DNA from: Phialocephala subalpina
Lineage: Eukaryota; Ascomycota; Leotiomycetes; Helotiales; Mollisiaceae
Direction: 5' to 3'
NCBI GenBank assembly: GCA_900073065.1
Contig: FJOG01000019.1
Coordinates: 1,192,391-1,256,390 of the forward strand
Length of the DNA: 64,000 nucleotides
The notes under the pieces are model-generated. The model was given only the letters and a program-made list of their open reading frames with translations. It was not told the origin of the DNA and searched no databases. The position numbers were made by a program, and so were the translations under genes. This document shows positions 11,374 to 22,252 of the stretch, piece by piece; position 1 is the first letter of the stretch; each line of letters starts with the position of its first letter.

Positions 11374-12030
11374 TCAAGATGTCCGTTGTCGAACTTGTCT
11401 TTCCTCACCCACCTCGCCTCGAATTGCTTCTGTGATAAGCTCTCTTAAAGCTCGTTGACCTTCCTCGCCTTGAAAATCTTCCCGTGATGCCAATTCCTCT
11501 ATTCTCCGTCTGAACTCGGGATCCACTACTTCGCCTGCTTCCTCCTCGGCCATAGTCCCAATATTGACTTGCACGCCTTCAGGAAGAGGTGGTGGAGGGT
11601 GAACATCGTTCGTAGTTGGTGCTGCTGAAGTGCCATTGACCTGCGACTCCAGCTCCTTCATTCGTAGATACACAGCTACCTCCGGGACTTCGTTCTCCTC
11701 TGCGAACTTTTCTCTTGCTGTCTTGCCCTCATCGCCCACAATTGTGATGTCCGCATGTAATTCTTCGACCAATATCTTAGCACAATCCACAGTCTCTACC
11801 ACGAACAACGCTGTCTCGCCATCTTCGTCTTTGAGGTTGACATCAACATGGAAATCGTTGACGAGGGTACGGAGGAGGTCGAGATTGTTGTAGGAAGCAG
11901 CGGCGTGCATCAAAGAGTATCCATGTTCATCTTGAGTTGATGCAAGCGAGGGGTTCCCTCGGAGGAGAACCAGAACTTCCGAGGGGTTGTCGGCAGCGAG
12001 GAGGAGGACATTGACTTGTCTCGGCGGCAT
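11374..12030 (-). CDS. Small ankyrin-repeat protein (YCR051W-like)
   Basis: A single exon encodes 218 residues from ATG 12030. Residues about 3-105 form three ankyrin-type repeats, visible as HGYSLMHAAASYNNLDLLR, VNLKDEDGETALFVVET and ITIVGDEGKTAREKFAEE. A linker with PPPPLPEG and an acidic C-terminal helix (EFRRRIEELASREDFQGEEG) follow. Size and layout match the uncharacterised yeast YCR051W and S. pombe SPAC105.02c group, whose role is unknown; ankyrin repeats mediate protein binding. No signal or membrane segment is seen. It is convergent with RPP40. Confidence 0.82.
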   Translation of the reverse strand: MPPRQVNVLLLAADNPSEVLVLLRGNPSLASTQDEHGYSLMHAAASYNNLDLLRTLVNDFHVDVNLKDEDGETALFVVETVDCAKILVEELHADITIVGDEGKTAREKFAEENEVPEVAVYLRMKELESQVNGTSAAPTTNDVHPPPPLPEGVQVNIGTMAEEEAGEVVDPEFRRRIEELASREDFQGEEGQRALRELITEAIRGEVGEERQVRQRTS

Positions 12031-12599
12031 TGTGTCTTAGGGAATGATCCAGGCGGCTGATGTTTTGAAGGCGCACTGATATTGGGATGAATGTCAGCTT
12101 TCGTGATCCTTGTAGCCCTCGAAAACATAATTACTTGCCTGTCGACGCTGAATGTTTTGTGCTGGAGGCCCACCGAAACTATTTTCCGTAAGGCTGAGTT
12201 CGGCGGCCACTTTTAGGGCACCGAGGAGTCACGCCTAAGCCTGCGCCTCCTACCACAAACAGCCTGGAACAGGAACAGACTACTCCTATTTCTACCTGTC
12301 ACTTCCACCTCCATTCACCTTGCTTAGGAGGGAGATTGCCAGTGCCTCTAACTTACAGCAGAGGAACGGACATTGAGGCGTCACCGCATGACTAACACTG
12401 GCCTCGCCCTTCTTTACTTAAAGTGCCTTTGTTTGCCTTGATGCTGTTTTTGCAAGCACTTCCTCTCAGACATTGTCAACGATCCCTTGGTCTACATTCT
12501 TCACGTCTGTGGATCGCACTCAATACCTCTAGACCAGTTACTTCTTCCTTCGTCATACATTCTCCCCGGTTTTTGATATTTCAACCAAGTTCCTCCATT
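12031..12599. promoter_or_regulatory. Divergent promoter region of the ankyrin gene and TRL1
   Basis: This 569-bp region serves both divergent genes. The TRL1 reading frame stays open upstream to about 12423 (in-frame ATG at 12441), so part of it could be translated as an N-terminal extension. Confidence 0.4.
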
Positions 12600-15135
12600 A
12601 TGGCTTCTGCCAACAAGGTTCCGTACGCGCCACCGGACGTGCAGGAAGTCCAGACCCTTATTCGAAATCTGGAGGGAGGCCTCAAGAGAGATAAGGGCAA
12701 GAAGTCTTTCAGCTGTAAGCGGACCGGCTTCGATGTTGTTGACTCCCCCGCAAAGCTTGTTGTCACCTCATGGCGATTTCAGGATTGGGACTACAAGCGT
12801 GACGACCTCCCAACCTATGCCAGAGGACTCTTTACCACGAAGAATGAGAAGGGCCAGGCTGAAATCTGTATCCGTGGATACGACAAATTCTTCAACACAG
12901 ACGAAGTCAATAATACCAAATGGTGCAATATCGAGAACAACACCAAGCCTCCTTACGAGTTGAGTCTGAAGGAGAACGGATGTATTATATTCATCAGCGG
13001 TCTTCATGACGGTACCCTCTTGGTCTGCAGCAAGCACTCAACCGGGCCACGATCTGGTGAAATTAGCCATGCAGTTGCTGGATCGCAATGGGTCGATAAG
13101 CAACTTGCACGCATTGGCAAGACACGTGAAGACCTTGCCAGAGAGTTGCGGGCACGAAATGCTACTGCAGTTGCTGAGCTTTGCGACGATGACTTCGAAG
13201 AGCATATTCTTGCGTATACAGGAGATAGCGCAGGACTGTATCTTCATGGTATCAACATCAACCTACCGGAGTTCATGACTTATTCAGGAGAGCAAGTCCA
13301 GGCTTTTGCGGAGGAATGGGGCTTCCGAAAGACAGACTTCCTGGTTATGAACGACATCCAGGAAACCAAGAAATTCCTCGATGAAGTCGCAGATACTGGT
13401 GCATATAATGGCCGCGACGTTGAGGGTTTCGTCATTAGGTGCAAGTCTCGCGAGAATGCCCATTCTGCTTACGCAGATTGGTTCTTTAAGTACAAGTTCG
13501 AGGAGCCATACCTGATGTATCGCCAGTGGCGTGAATGCACAAAGGCTTTGATTGCAGGCCGTCCTCCTCGCTTCAAGAAGCACGTCAAGATCACCGAGGA
13601 GTATTTACTTTACGCCCGAAAGCAACTCGCCGATAATCCTAGGCTTGGGAAGGCATATGCTAACAATCACGGAATCATCAAGCTGAGAGACGACTTCTTG
13701 TGGGAGAAGAACCTGAAGGGTTCCGACATCATTCGAGAAGAATACGCAGCCATTGGCGGTGCACCACAAGATGTGACGAAGAACATTATCCTGGTTCCTA
13801 TTGCTACCCTTGGTTGTGGCAAAACTACAATCGCAGTCGCACTCACACATCTCTTCAACTGGGGTCACGTTCAGAACGACAATATCACGGGCAAGGGCCG
13901 CCCACCACGATTCACCAAGGAGGTCTTGACACAGCTGGAGGATACGCCTGTGGTTTTCGCTGATAGGAATAATGCCCAGAGACATGAACGTCAACAGATC
14001 CTTGGAGATATCAAGCTTTCACACCCTGAGGTTCGCCTTGTTGCGTTGAACTTCGTGCACACCCCGGATACACTTGCTAAAATTAGGGAAGTTACCCAAA
14101 ATAGAGTGTTCTCTCGTGGCGACAACCACCAGACGATTCAGGCAGCTACGGACAAGAATAAGGTTGTTGGTATTATGGAAGGCTTCATGCACCGATTTGA
14201 GGCACTGAATCCATATGGCAAGCCCGATGACGAATTTGACGCTGTCATCGACCTTGACCCTACACTGGATTCTCGTGAGAATCTGGAGACTGTTGTTGGC
14301 CAACTCAGCAATCATTTCCCGAAGTTGATTCCTGACATGCCTTCCAGCGACGAGCTAGATGAAGCTATCAACGTCGCTCTCAGCGAGTACAAGCCTGAGA
14401 TGAGACACACCATTGGTGATCGAGGACCTGCAAAGGGTGGCAAGAACAACAACCGGAATCAGAACCAAGGACAGGTAAGTTGGCGCCATGGTAAAAGGTC
14501 AGCTTCAGCAATTAATTGATCTCCAGCAGCAGCCCCAGATCGCCAAGAAGGAACGTCCCCTCGAGTACGTCGCGGTCAGCCTCCCCAAATCAATCATCCT
14601 CGATACCCTTGAAACCGCTTTTGCATCTGTCTCTACCAACAAGGCTCGCTTCTTCAGACAACTACAGCAAAATCGACGTGTACAGCCTGAGTTCCATGTC
14701 ACCTTGATGCATCGAGCAACCTCTAAACAGCGTCCAGATCTTTGGAAGACATACACTGATATGCATACCAGTGCTGGCGGTGATCCTTGGGCTGGCGGGA
14801 GCAAGATGGGGGATTGCAAGATTCTCTTGGAGAGGGTGAGTTCTCTGATCAGATGATATTTGGAATTTCACTAACCATACTTGCAGATTGTTTGGGATAA
14901 CCGTATCATGGCAATAGTTGCACGACTCGTCGATGAGGGATGGGAGTGTGTCAACCCAGTTGCACATGTTACGATTGGCACCAGAGGAGATGAGGTCAAG
15001 CCAAAGGAGAGCAATGATCTCCTGAAGCGATGGCTTGAGGTCGGCAGCGGTGATGAATCTGGCATTGGCGAAGTGGGTATTGGTGGCCGAGTTGTTGTTG
15101 ATGGTACTGTCGAGGGTATTTTGGCGCGTCATTGA
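12600..15135 (+). CDS. TRL1: Fungal tRNA ligase (ligase, kinase, cyclic phosphodiesterase)
   Basis: Exons 12600-14474, 14527-14835 and 14887-15135 encode 810 residues, close to the yeast enzyme. Domains run in order: an adenylyltransferase ligase with motif I KENGCIIF (Lys nucleophile) and the later motif DVEGFVIRCKS; a polynucleotide kinase with P-loop LGCGKTTIA near residue 400; and a 2H phosphodiesterase with two HxT motifs, FHVTLMHR and AHVTIGTRG, the second in the last exon. The family heals and seals tRNA halves after intron removal and splices HAC1-type mRNA in the unfolded protein response. I chose MASANK at 12600 because of its good context and homologous starts; MLFLQ at 12441 would add 53 residues. 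Confidence 0.95.
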
Positions 15136-15420
15136 AGGGCATGATTATGACCGCATGATATGGCACCATGGTGTCAGATTTGAGCGAAATGGCGTCGTGG
15201 AACTTGGCTGCAAAGCCTCAAAAGTTTAGAAGTGTTTAGACTTGCACTACCATACAGAGATAAATAACATTCATGAGACCCTGTCTTCCCAAGATTCCTT
15301 CAAATATTCTTGACCACACTCTCCCAATACTAGCAGTCTCCTCAGTAATTCTCAGTCTTCTCCGAACATGAAAATAACATATCCTCCTCAAAGCGATCCT
15401 ATGCTCTACCTACGCTGCCT

Positions 15421-16125
15421 TTAATCCTCCAACGCAGACAGGTCCCCCAACCTCGCATTCGCATCACAACTAGCAAACCTCCACCACCTAGAATTCCCCG
15501 CCACAAACGACCTCTGCAAGAACCACCACACTGGGCCCAGAATCGGCGGCCACTCTTTCCACAGCCGTCTTCAAAGTTCAGATCAAGATTTCGGAAGAAG
15601 AATGGAGTACCACCTGTGATAAATTGGTGTAATGGTGGCTTTTGAGACTCGGCATTGATCATGTCTAGAAGAGGCGGCTTGGAGCCGAATTTTGATAGAG
15701 CTAGGAGGGTAGGGATCTCGTCTGTGAGGTGGGTGAAGAGAGTTGGTGCGAATGAGTCAATTATGGAAACTAGTTGGTATCCTGAGGTTTCAGGTTTAGT
15801 AGAACATGTTGTGAGGTATTGTTTGTAAGCACTTAGACCTGGGAGGAACGCGTCTGGTATTCTGATCAGCCTTTGAAGTAGAGTTGAAAATTGGAGAAGA
15901 CTCACGATGCTGTTCAACGTTTTCTTCCATGATCCCAACTTCCCCAGTCTTGGCTTCAATCTGTGGAAACAATGAAGTCTCTTCCATGGTATGATGGGCG
16001 TCTAAAACTTCAGCCCAGCATTTTGCGTAGTTGATGAAGTCGGAGTGATCTTCAGGCTTGATGTATGGTGCCTGTCGATAGATACTGTTCATGCCACGGA
16101 TGAAGACGTTGTGTCATAGTGCCAT
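15421..16125 (-). pseudogene. Hemerythrin/HHE-domain gene with an in-frame stop and a frameshift
   Basis: The minus strand encodes a fungal hemerythrin-like protein: HNVFIRGMNSIYRQAPYIKP, then WAEVLDAHHTMEETSLFPQI with the His/Glu metal ligands, then after an intron HAFLPGLSAYKQYL, and FAPTLFTHLTDEIPTLLALS. Two lesions are visible. MAL at 16125 is followed by TGA at 16116-16114 before the conserved HNVFIRG block. Near 15562 the frame slips, so that FEDG continues as KEWPPILGPVWWFLQ only in another frame, which then runs to a stop at 15421. The shifted tail WWRFASCDA is the family's usual C-terminus. If the first lesion is avoided by starting at MNSIY, the second still breaks the end. Sequencing error cannot be excluded. 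Confidence 0.7.
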
Positions 16126-17204
16126 TACACTTGCAGCTGGGACTTATTAGCGCTTTAGAATGTTAAGAAGTAGACGGTGATCTGAAATGGGTTCATGGGA
16201 TATGACATTGAGTATTATTCGTTCAAGACAACGTGCTCCCTGATACTTACCTTCGACATACTCACCATAAGGTTTCTAGTCGTATTGACTAAGTAAAGAC
16301 TGTATGCTTCACTAGGAAACTCACTGAAGCCTTTTGTGCATGAATTGGAGTCTCTATTAGCTTGAATGCTCAATCTGACAAACGATGTCTATTGATAGAC
16401 TTCGACACCTTGAATGCAGAAGAATAACTCTTGTAATGAATATAACGAACACTTTGTTTATTTGGTTGAATGGCTAGGCGGATAGGAATCATTTGCTCGA
16501 GATTCAGAAGTGTGCAGGAAGAGCTAATATTTCATACTGATGATATAGAGAACTCGGGAAATAGACCTACGTGTGCCTCGTCACGAATTCATACATATCG
16601 ATACAGGGCTGAAGGTGGCTTTCAGATCCCTCGAATGATGCTGTAGGCTTTTGCAACTTCCCTGATGCCTGAAGCTCGTCGTGACGACTGTGCCGGTTGG
16701 CTCTCGGTCCCGTTACTGTTTTCCGAGCCCCAGAGGACCGAAATTCAGTGTAACATGAGAATAAGAAGAATAGACAGAATTTGGCTCGAAAGAAAAAGCA
16801 ATGCAACCTTGAGCGGAATATCATGCTCCACCGATTGCACGGATAGACATGACTGCATATTATGGGATAGCACGCACGCATGTAGGGCTTCGACAAGGGC
16901 GTATGTTCTCATCTGCAATGCATTCGTCAAATCTTCGTACTTTGTGAAGCTGATCATGGCCACCTAAGCCAGTGCACAGTCCAGACTCCTTTTTGCTTTC
17001 GAAATGCTCCAAGGTAATGTTCCTCCACCGATAGCAAACCAGACTCCATGAAAACGCCCCGAAACTCCCAGATGTCTGCCAGTGTCGCGATAGTCTACGC
17101 TAATCTCTTCCACAAAGAGGAGCAGATGTGCGTCTGCTATGTTGCTATGCGTATGGAGTCCTCCCCGGCCATAATATGATGCTCGAAATCGAAGATTCAA
17201 GATC
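16126..17204. other. Intergenic, nothing supported
   Basis: This 1.1-kb stretch may include decayed 5' exons of the hemerythrin pseudogene (an ATGTCGAAG followed by GTAAGT near 16250). ORFs around 16567-16967 on both strands are mutually antisense and show no family resemblance. Confidence 0.4.
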
Positions 17205-17650
17205 CTATCGACCTCCAACATTGTTCGTGAGAAGAGGATCACCAAATCGTTCTGAAGTCCCATTAGCTAACATAGACGGGACGGACATTTTGCTAGACTT
17301 ACGCTCCCACGACTTATCTAAAAGCTGAGACTCCATCTTGTCGTACTCCTCGTTGAACTTCTTGGTCTGCCAGCTGGAGCCTGGAGCACCAAAGTTGACT
17401 TTCGCACCACTCTCACCATTGACGCGGCCTGAGCTGGAGCTGGGTTGTTGAGAGCCGGAGGGTAGACTGGCGAAGCTTTGAGTGGGAGAGACTACTCTAT
17501 CGAGTTCGGGAGGAGAATCTGGTGCTTCCATCATGGGCTCGTCGGGAGTGTTCTCGGCGGGTTGGCTGGTAGGTTGTTGTGATGCTGGTGAAGTGTAAGC
17601 GCATCATGGAATTTTGGGAGAGAAGAAGCAGTCCTTAGCTTACAGGACAT
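17205..17650 (-). CDS. Small conserved-looking protein of unknown role, three exons
   Basis: Exons 17650-17644 (only 7 nt, encoding Met-Ser plus one base), 17584-17303 and 17251-17205 join in phase to 111 residues. The first half is disordered and Ser/Pro-rich (PPELDRVVSPTQSF, GSQQPSSSSGRVN). The second half, VNFGAPGSSWQTKKFNEEYD and QLLDKSWEQRFGDPLL, has the look of a short conserved helical motif. Intron 1 follows the start codon almost immediately; intron 2 ends TTCAG. A longer antisense-side frame through intron 2 is less likely because it loses the FGDPLL ending. I do not recognise the family. It is divergent from the SUZ-domain gene, with 252 bp between starts. Confidence 0.65.
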
Positions 17651-17902
17651 TTTCTCAGTTGATATGTGCTCACGGTAGTCTTTCTCTAGTATTGTGCTGG
17701 TGAATTTCAATGTCTTGTTGATTTGTGGAACATTGGGAGTTCTTTAGGGAATAAGCTTGACCCCACAATGCATAATTACCTGACGCTAAAGACCCCGCCG
17801 GCCCGTGAAACGCTGCCCTAGGGGTTAATTTATTGGAACTGATCACACATTCCGACGACCCTTCCTGCTTCTCAGCTTCTACCAGAACACAAACCTCACA
17901 AG

Positions 17903-18728
17903 ATGAGCAAGAGAGCCGCGATCCCAGACGCGTGGGACGACGATTGGGAGTCACAAGCGGACAGGGCAGATGCTGCTACTGAAGTCGCAAAGGCAGAGGA
18001 ACCTGTCAAACTGTCCAAGGCTGAACGCAAGACACAGCACGAGGAATCGATGAGAAAAGTTTGGGAGTCTGCGTCGGTGTGCCCTCCAACTGAATGATTG
18101 TTCTTCACTAATATTGCACTATAGAAACGAGCCAGAGCCGACCCCATTCTTTCTGGCTGCTCGCGACAATGTTCCTTTGAAACAAGAGTTCAAGCCAGCC
18201 CTCAAACTCCTGAGTCGCAAACCAGCGCCAAAAGTCGTCGAGAAGATTGATCCTGTCACAGGACTTGCAAAGATGACGATTGAGGATGATGACGATGAAG
18301 AGGAGCAGAAGAAGGATCAGCCCACGCCTGAAGAATTGCGAGCACGGGCGCAAAGAGAGCGTGAAGAGAAGCAGAGAAAATACAACGAAGCTCGCGAGAG
18401 AATTTTAGGGCCATCCTCTGGAGTCTCTTCACCTGGAAATGTGACACCGCCGACAGAAGATAGCAGAGGTAGTCGGGGTAAAGGCCGCGGACGGGGAAAT
18501 GGACGTCAGCAGGAGAACTCGAGACCACAAAGTCGGTCAGGAAACAAGGAACTATTCGATCCGAACTATACCCCAAAGCCAGGAGTCAGCATACAAAAGC
18601 GTGGCGAATCTTCACGTTCCGGGAGATCTACACCGAGAGACGAAGAGCAAGTCATTCGCGCACCAAAAGGACCTGATGCCAGTGGAAAGGGATTTGGATT
18701 TGCAAATCGAGGAAGGAAACAGGGTTGA
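17903..18728 (+). CDS. SUZ-domain protein
   Basis: Exons 17903-18072 and 18125-18728 give 257 residues. It starts MSKRAAIPDAWDDDWESQAD, a segment shared by fungal SUZ proteins, then PTPFFLAARDNVPLKQEFKP. The SUZ motif itself is the basic/acidic run TPEELRARAQREREEKQRKY followed by NEARERILG. A Gly/Arg-rich stretch (GRGRGNGRQ) and a second short motif near KGFGFANRGRKQG end the protein. SUZ domains bind RNA and occur in R3H proteins and human SZRD1. An RNA-associated cytoplasmic role is inferred. Its stop lies 15 bp from that of convergent NAR1. Confidence 0.85.
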
Positions 18729-18743
18729 TTTTCTGCTCTAGAT

Positions 18744-20507
18744 TTACCAACCGCCTCCTTCCTTCGAGGCGATCTGAATCACCCTCTCAGTCTCGCCAAT
18801 ATTCTTGCCGACGTCGCTAATAACCTCCCGATAACTGGTATATGCTAGTCTGTCCAAGTCTAAACCTGTCGTTGTAGCCCAATGGGCCAGGGTATCTTTA
18901 ATGTACGAAGGAGAAATGCCGTCGATAACATCGTCTCGGCTGTCAGGAATACTCTCATCTTCCGCGCTCTCTTCTCCAGAAAAGTAGGCCTCGTCAACCT
19001 GCGCCAACCACTCCTTCTGCTCCTGAGGACCTGGTTTGACCTCTCCAATAGCCTGACCTATGATCACAGGGTCATCGACTTTGATCTGGCCACCTCCATT
19101 TGTACAGCCGCCGGGACAAGCCATGACCTCGACATAAGAATAATCTGGCCCTGTCGCCTTTCCGCCTGCCTTTCTGGCACTGCCGATTGGCTTACCGCCG
19201 GGCATTCGAGATGGTCTTGCTGGTTTCAATCTCCGAACCAGATTTTGGATATTTCGGAAGCCATAATATCTGGCAGCTTTTAGAAGGGTCTCGCCAGTTG
19301 CCGATGTAACTGTGTATTCCAGTACGTCTGCGTTACGGCCACGAGCGGTCTCGACCGTGGCGCCTTCGTGCCTGGATGCATAATATTGAAGGATATAATA
19401 GAGATTTCCGCCCGAAGTACCAGCTGCGGGCACTTTGTTCCTCCGCCGTCGAGAGCTTGGAAACAGGAAGGAATTTAACTTTGGTTCTGGGAAGGGCATG
19501 TAAGGTAGTGGCGTTCGTGGCAACTTGGCGAAGTCGACTTTCCTCGACTCTGCTAGCATGAGTAATTCTTTGCTGGTAATAACACAGTCGACGTCCCGGA
19601 CTCCTCTGGTGCCGGCTCCTTCCCAGGCTGCATCCGTAAGCTCTTCTCGACTAGCTTCGAGTTTCTTGTCGAAGCATGGCATTATGGCAACATGCCATAT
19701 CCTATCAGGAGAAATGCCAAGCGTTCGACTAAGACTCGTCTTCAATAACGTTCCCATCAGTGCTTGTGGTGACTTTAATCGTGACAAATGTGGTAGAATG
19801 TGTGGGTGTGTCTTCTCGGCGTAACAAATCCAGCCAGGACATGAAGATGTTAGTATAGGTTTCGTAGGTTGCTTCGTTTCTCCTGTTCCAGCAATCATAG
19901 AACCCACCACCTCCTCAGCACCCAACACTAAACATGTTTCCCTAGCAATGTTCGTATCTACCACCCATTGAAAGCCATTCCTGTAGACAGCCCGGTTCTT
20001 AATGCCCTTAGGTCCACTCAACAGCTGCTCAATCATATACCCCGCTTCTCGTTCCGTAACCTTGAAAGTAGCAGCAATACTTGCTCTTGATTGCGGGCTA
20101 ACACTGGCAACGTATATTCGTCCGCCTTGATCTAGATTCTCTATATCAATACCAGTGCCTGTAGTATTGCCACACAGTCGTAGTGCAGGTCCAGAGTCAA
20201 GTTCGGAAAGGACTTCGGCGTGCGATTGCATAGAGACGAGGACTGCTTCTGCGGATGTGACGCAGCCCGAACATGCGAGGCAGTCTGTGAGAGAGATTTC
20301 GGCGGGAGGGGCGGGGGTAGGTTTGGATTCGGAGTTGAAGCTTATTTCAAGCTCCTGGAGCATTGTTAGAGGGGTTCATGAGGGCAAATGTTGAGGACGT
20401 ACATTGTCTCCTGAAGGGTTGGCAGGTAGGGTTTCCACTGGCTTGATACATGCCACAGAGGGCGTGATGAAATCGGACAAATCGTCTGCAGAGAGTATTG
20501 CGCTCAT
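18744..20507 (-). CDS. NAR1: Cytosolic iron-sulfur assembly factor, Fe-only-hydrogenase-like
   Basis: Exons 20507-20403 and 20354-18744 encode 571 residues, starting [20 protein letters not shown]. The N-terminal ferredoxin-like cysteines are C20 and the cluster CLACSGC. The central domain has [13 protein letters not shown], then [12 protein letters not shown], and the C-terminal [14 protein letters not shown]; these Cys residues hold the second 4Fe-4S cluster as in hydrogenase-like proteins. In yeast Nar1 acts in the CIA pathway, passing clusters from the Nbp35-Cfd1 scaffold to the Cia1-Cia2-Met18 targeting complex in the cytosol. An acidic insertion near the C-terminus (GEESAEDES) is lineage-type variation. 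The first exon is required to supply C20. Confidence 0.95.
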
Positions 20508-21038
20508 GGTGAAGGTTGCGAACGCGCGACGCGCCGCGGACTCGTTGGATTGATTTCCTTGTCAAGGAGGCCTGGAAAAAAGGGGGCTTGAGGTTGGGGA
20601 TCAAAGTTCGTATCTCTTGCTGTAGATTTTCTAGATTACCTAGGTCCTTAGAAGAAACCAAAGGGACAAGGGGAAATGTTAGAAGTGTAGGCAGCGGAGA
20701 AGCTCAATCGTGATCTTGACTTTTTTCATCCATACACAGCAAGCAAATTGATAAGCATCGCCGCTCTCGGAGATCCAATCTGAAGACCGTCGCCACCATT
20801 GAGGGGTGTCGATTTAGACTTGAAACTAAAAATACCCCTGTCAAGGCAGGCCTATGACGTAGCTAGCAGCTGCTGTTCCTGGTGAGAATCAGAATGCTTG
20901 GCTTATATTCAAACCTCCCTTCATCTTTCACAAGCAGTATCTTGAGAATACGATTAATTAAACTCTCACTCCAGAAGCTCTCCTCAAGTTAAACGAAACA
21001 CTGCTAGAATTTCAATTAAATCTACAGAAGACTACAAC
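20508..21038. other. Intergenic, divergent flank of NAR1
   Basis: 531 bp lie between the NAR1 start and a small membrane protein. A possible alternative first exon for that protein (ATG near 20892, donor GTATCT near 20937) lies here but is weak. Confidence 0.35.
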
Positions 21039-21693
21039 ATGGATGCATGGCTCCCCCTCATCACCTTGAAGCTGTTGCATTCTAACATCCCCAGGTCTTC
21101 TACTCCTACACTTATGGCTCAGCAGGATGGCTGTTCCTACAAGCTGCTCCATTGATCGCCACTCCAACGATCATCCTTACCGTTCTCTCCCCAGATGTCC
21201 GAGAACCTACTCCCCTTGAAGAATATTTCTCGAGGTTTGATGATGCAGCTTTGCCCTTTGAATGGTTTGCTGATAATTTTGAAGGAGCTTGGGAATCACC
21301 ATGTTGTTCTTGGGCATCATGATCGTACTACTCACAGGATCTGTTCCCCTGACAAGCAGTATCTCGGATACGACCAATGCTGGCGTCACAACAGAAGCCT
21401 CAGACCCTAAAGCGCCATACGCTGTTCCCACCTTGACCATCAGCTTCCTTTACCATTCCGCGATGTCCACCTTCTGCTACGCCAGATACAACACTAGTGG
21501 ACAGTCCGCGTTCATCCTCGGATCAATTGGCTCTGGAGGACTTGCTGCAGTAGGCCTGTGGTGTATTCTTTTTGCCAGCTCGTCTGGTCGAATCTCGAGG
21601 AAGACTGGAGCTGACAAGAGAACTTCTGGTTTTCCTTTCGGAAACAAGGAGTCAGCTTCTGCGAAGAAGAAGCAAATGGGGAAGGTGATTTAG
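21039..21693 (+). CDS. Small multi-span membrane protein; 5' splice site unclear
   Basis: Two good exons, 21095-21234 and 21285-21693, read VFYSYTYGSAGWLFLQAAPL, then SRSLGITMLFLGIMIVLL, TISFLYHSAMSTFCYARY, and SAFILGSIGSGGLAAVGLW, giving about four hydrophobic segments and a basic Lys-rich tail (SAKKKQMGKVI). MDAWLPLITL at 21039-21068 looks like the natural N-terminus. The bases between it and the acceptor CCCCAG at 21094 total only 26, contain a branch-like TTCTAAC and lack a usable GT donor. Either a prior exon supplies the start or the intron was truncated. The family is not recognised; a fungal membrane protein of about 190 residues is all that can be said. Confidence 0.55.
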
Positions 21694-22252
21694 AGAAGAA
21701 TAGAAATAAGGGCGCCGAGTTTACAGGCTTAGGTCTTTGGTAACAGGGCAAAATGAAGCCAGAAATGGTTGATGATGTATGATAATGTATGAATGCTAGA
21801 ATTCTGCCAGCATTGGAATCCAAGATAGCTGCTCACTTAGGGGGTTAGTCTCACATTTTATGACAACTGTTCAAGTGGAACAGAAAATGACAACTTGAAC
21901 AAAATTTTAATCCAGCCAGGCGAAGGTATAACACCTGGTGGGATACGCTGCCGAGGCTGCCCAGCACGAGCATTGTTGACGTGAAAGCCAGCTATGGCAT
22001 AACATGGGACACGACCGCATGTCGCTCGTGCCACTCAAATGCAATGGCATGCACGAGAAAACTAGGACTTGATTGCCAAATTGTATACCTAAGAAACCCC
22101 GAGGCGTCCAGCCTATTCGAGAGCGAATGTGTCTGATATTCCCTCCATGGTGTCACCCTAGCACCATATCCCACCCATAAAGGCAGCCTCGATTTACTCG
22201 CAGGCATAGCCATCGCTAAGTATGCACAAATGAAATCATGAAAGTGGTTCGA
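21694..22252. other. Intergenic between convergent genes
   Basis: 559 bp with no supported gene, presumably two 3' UTRs. Confidence 0.45.

Noticed and set aside
12423..12599. 60-residue N-terminal extension of tRNA ligase
   Set aside because: The frame begins at GTG, and the first real ATG at 12441 gives text without homology; MASANK at 12600 has the family-like start.
16567..16967. Overlapping ORFs on both strands
   Set aside because: They are mutual shadows with no motif, start context or intron pattern.
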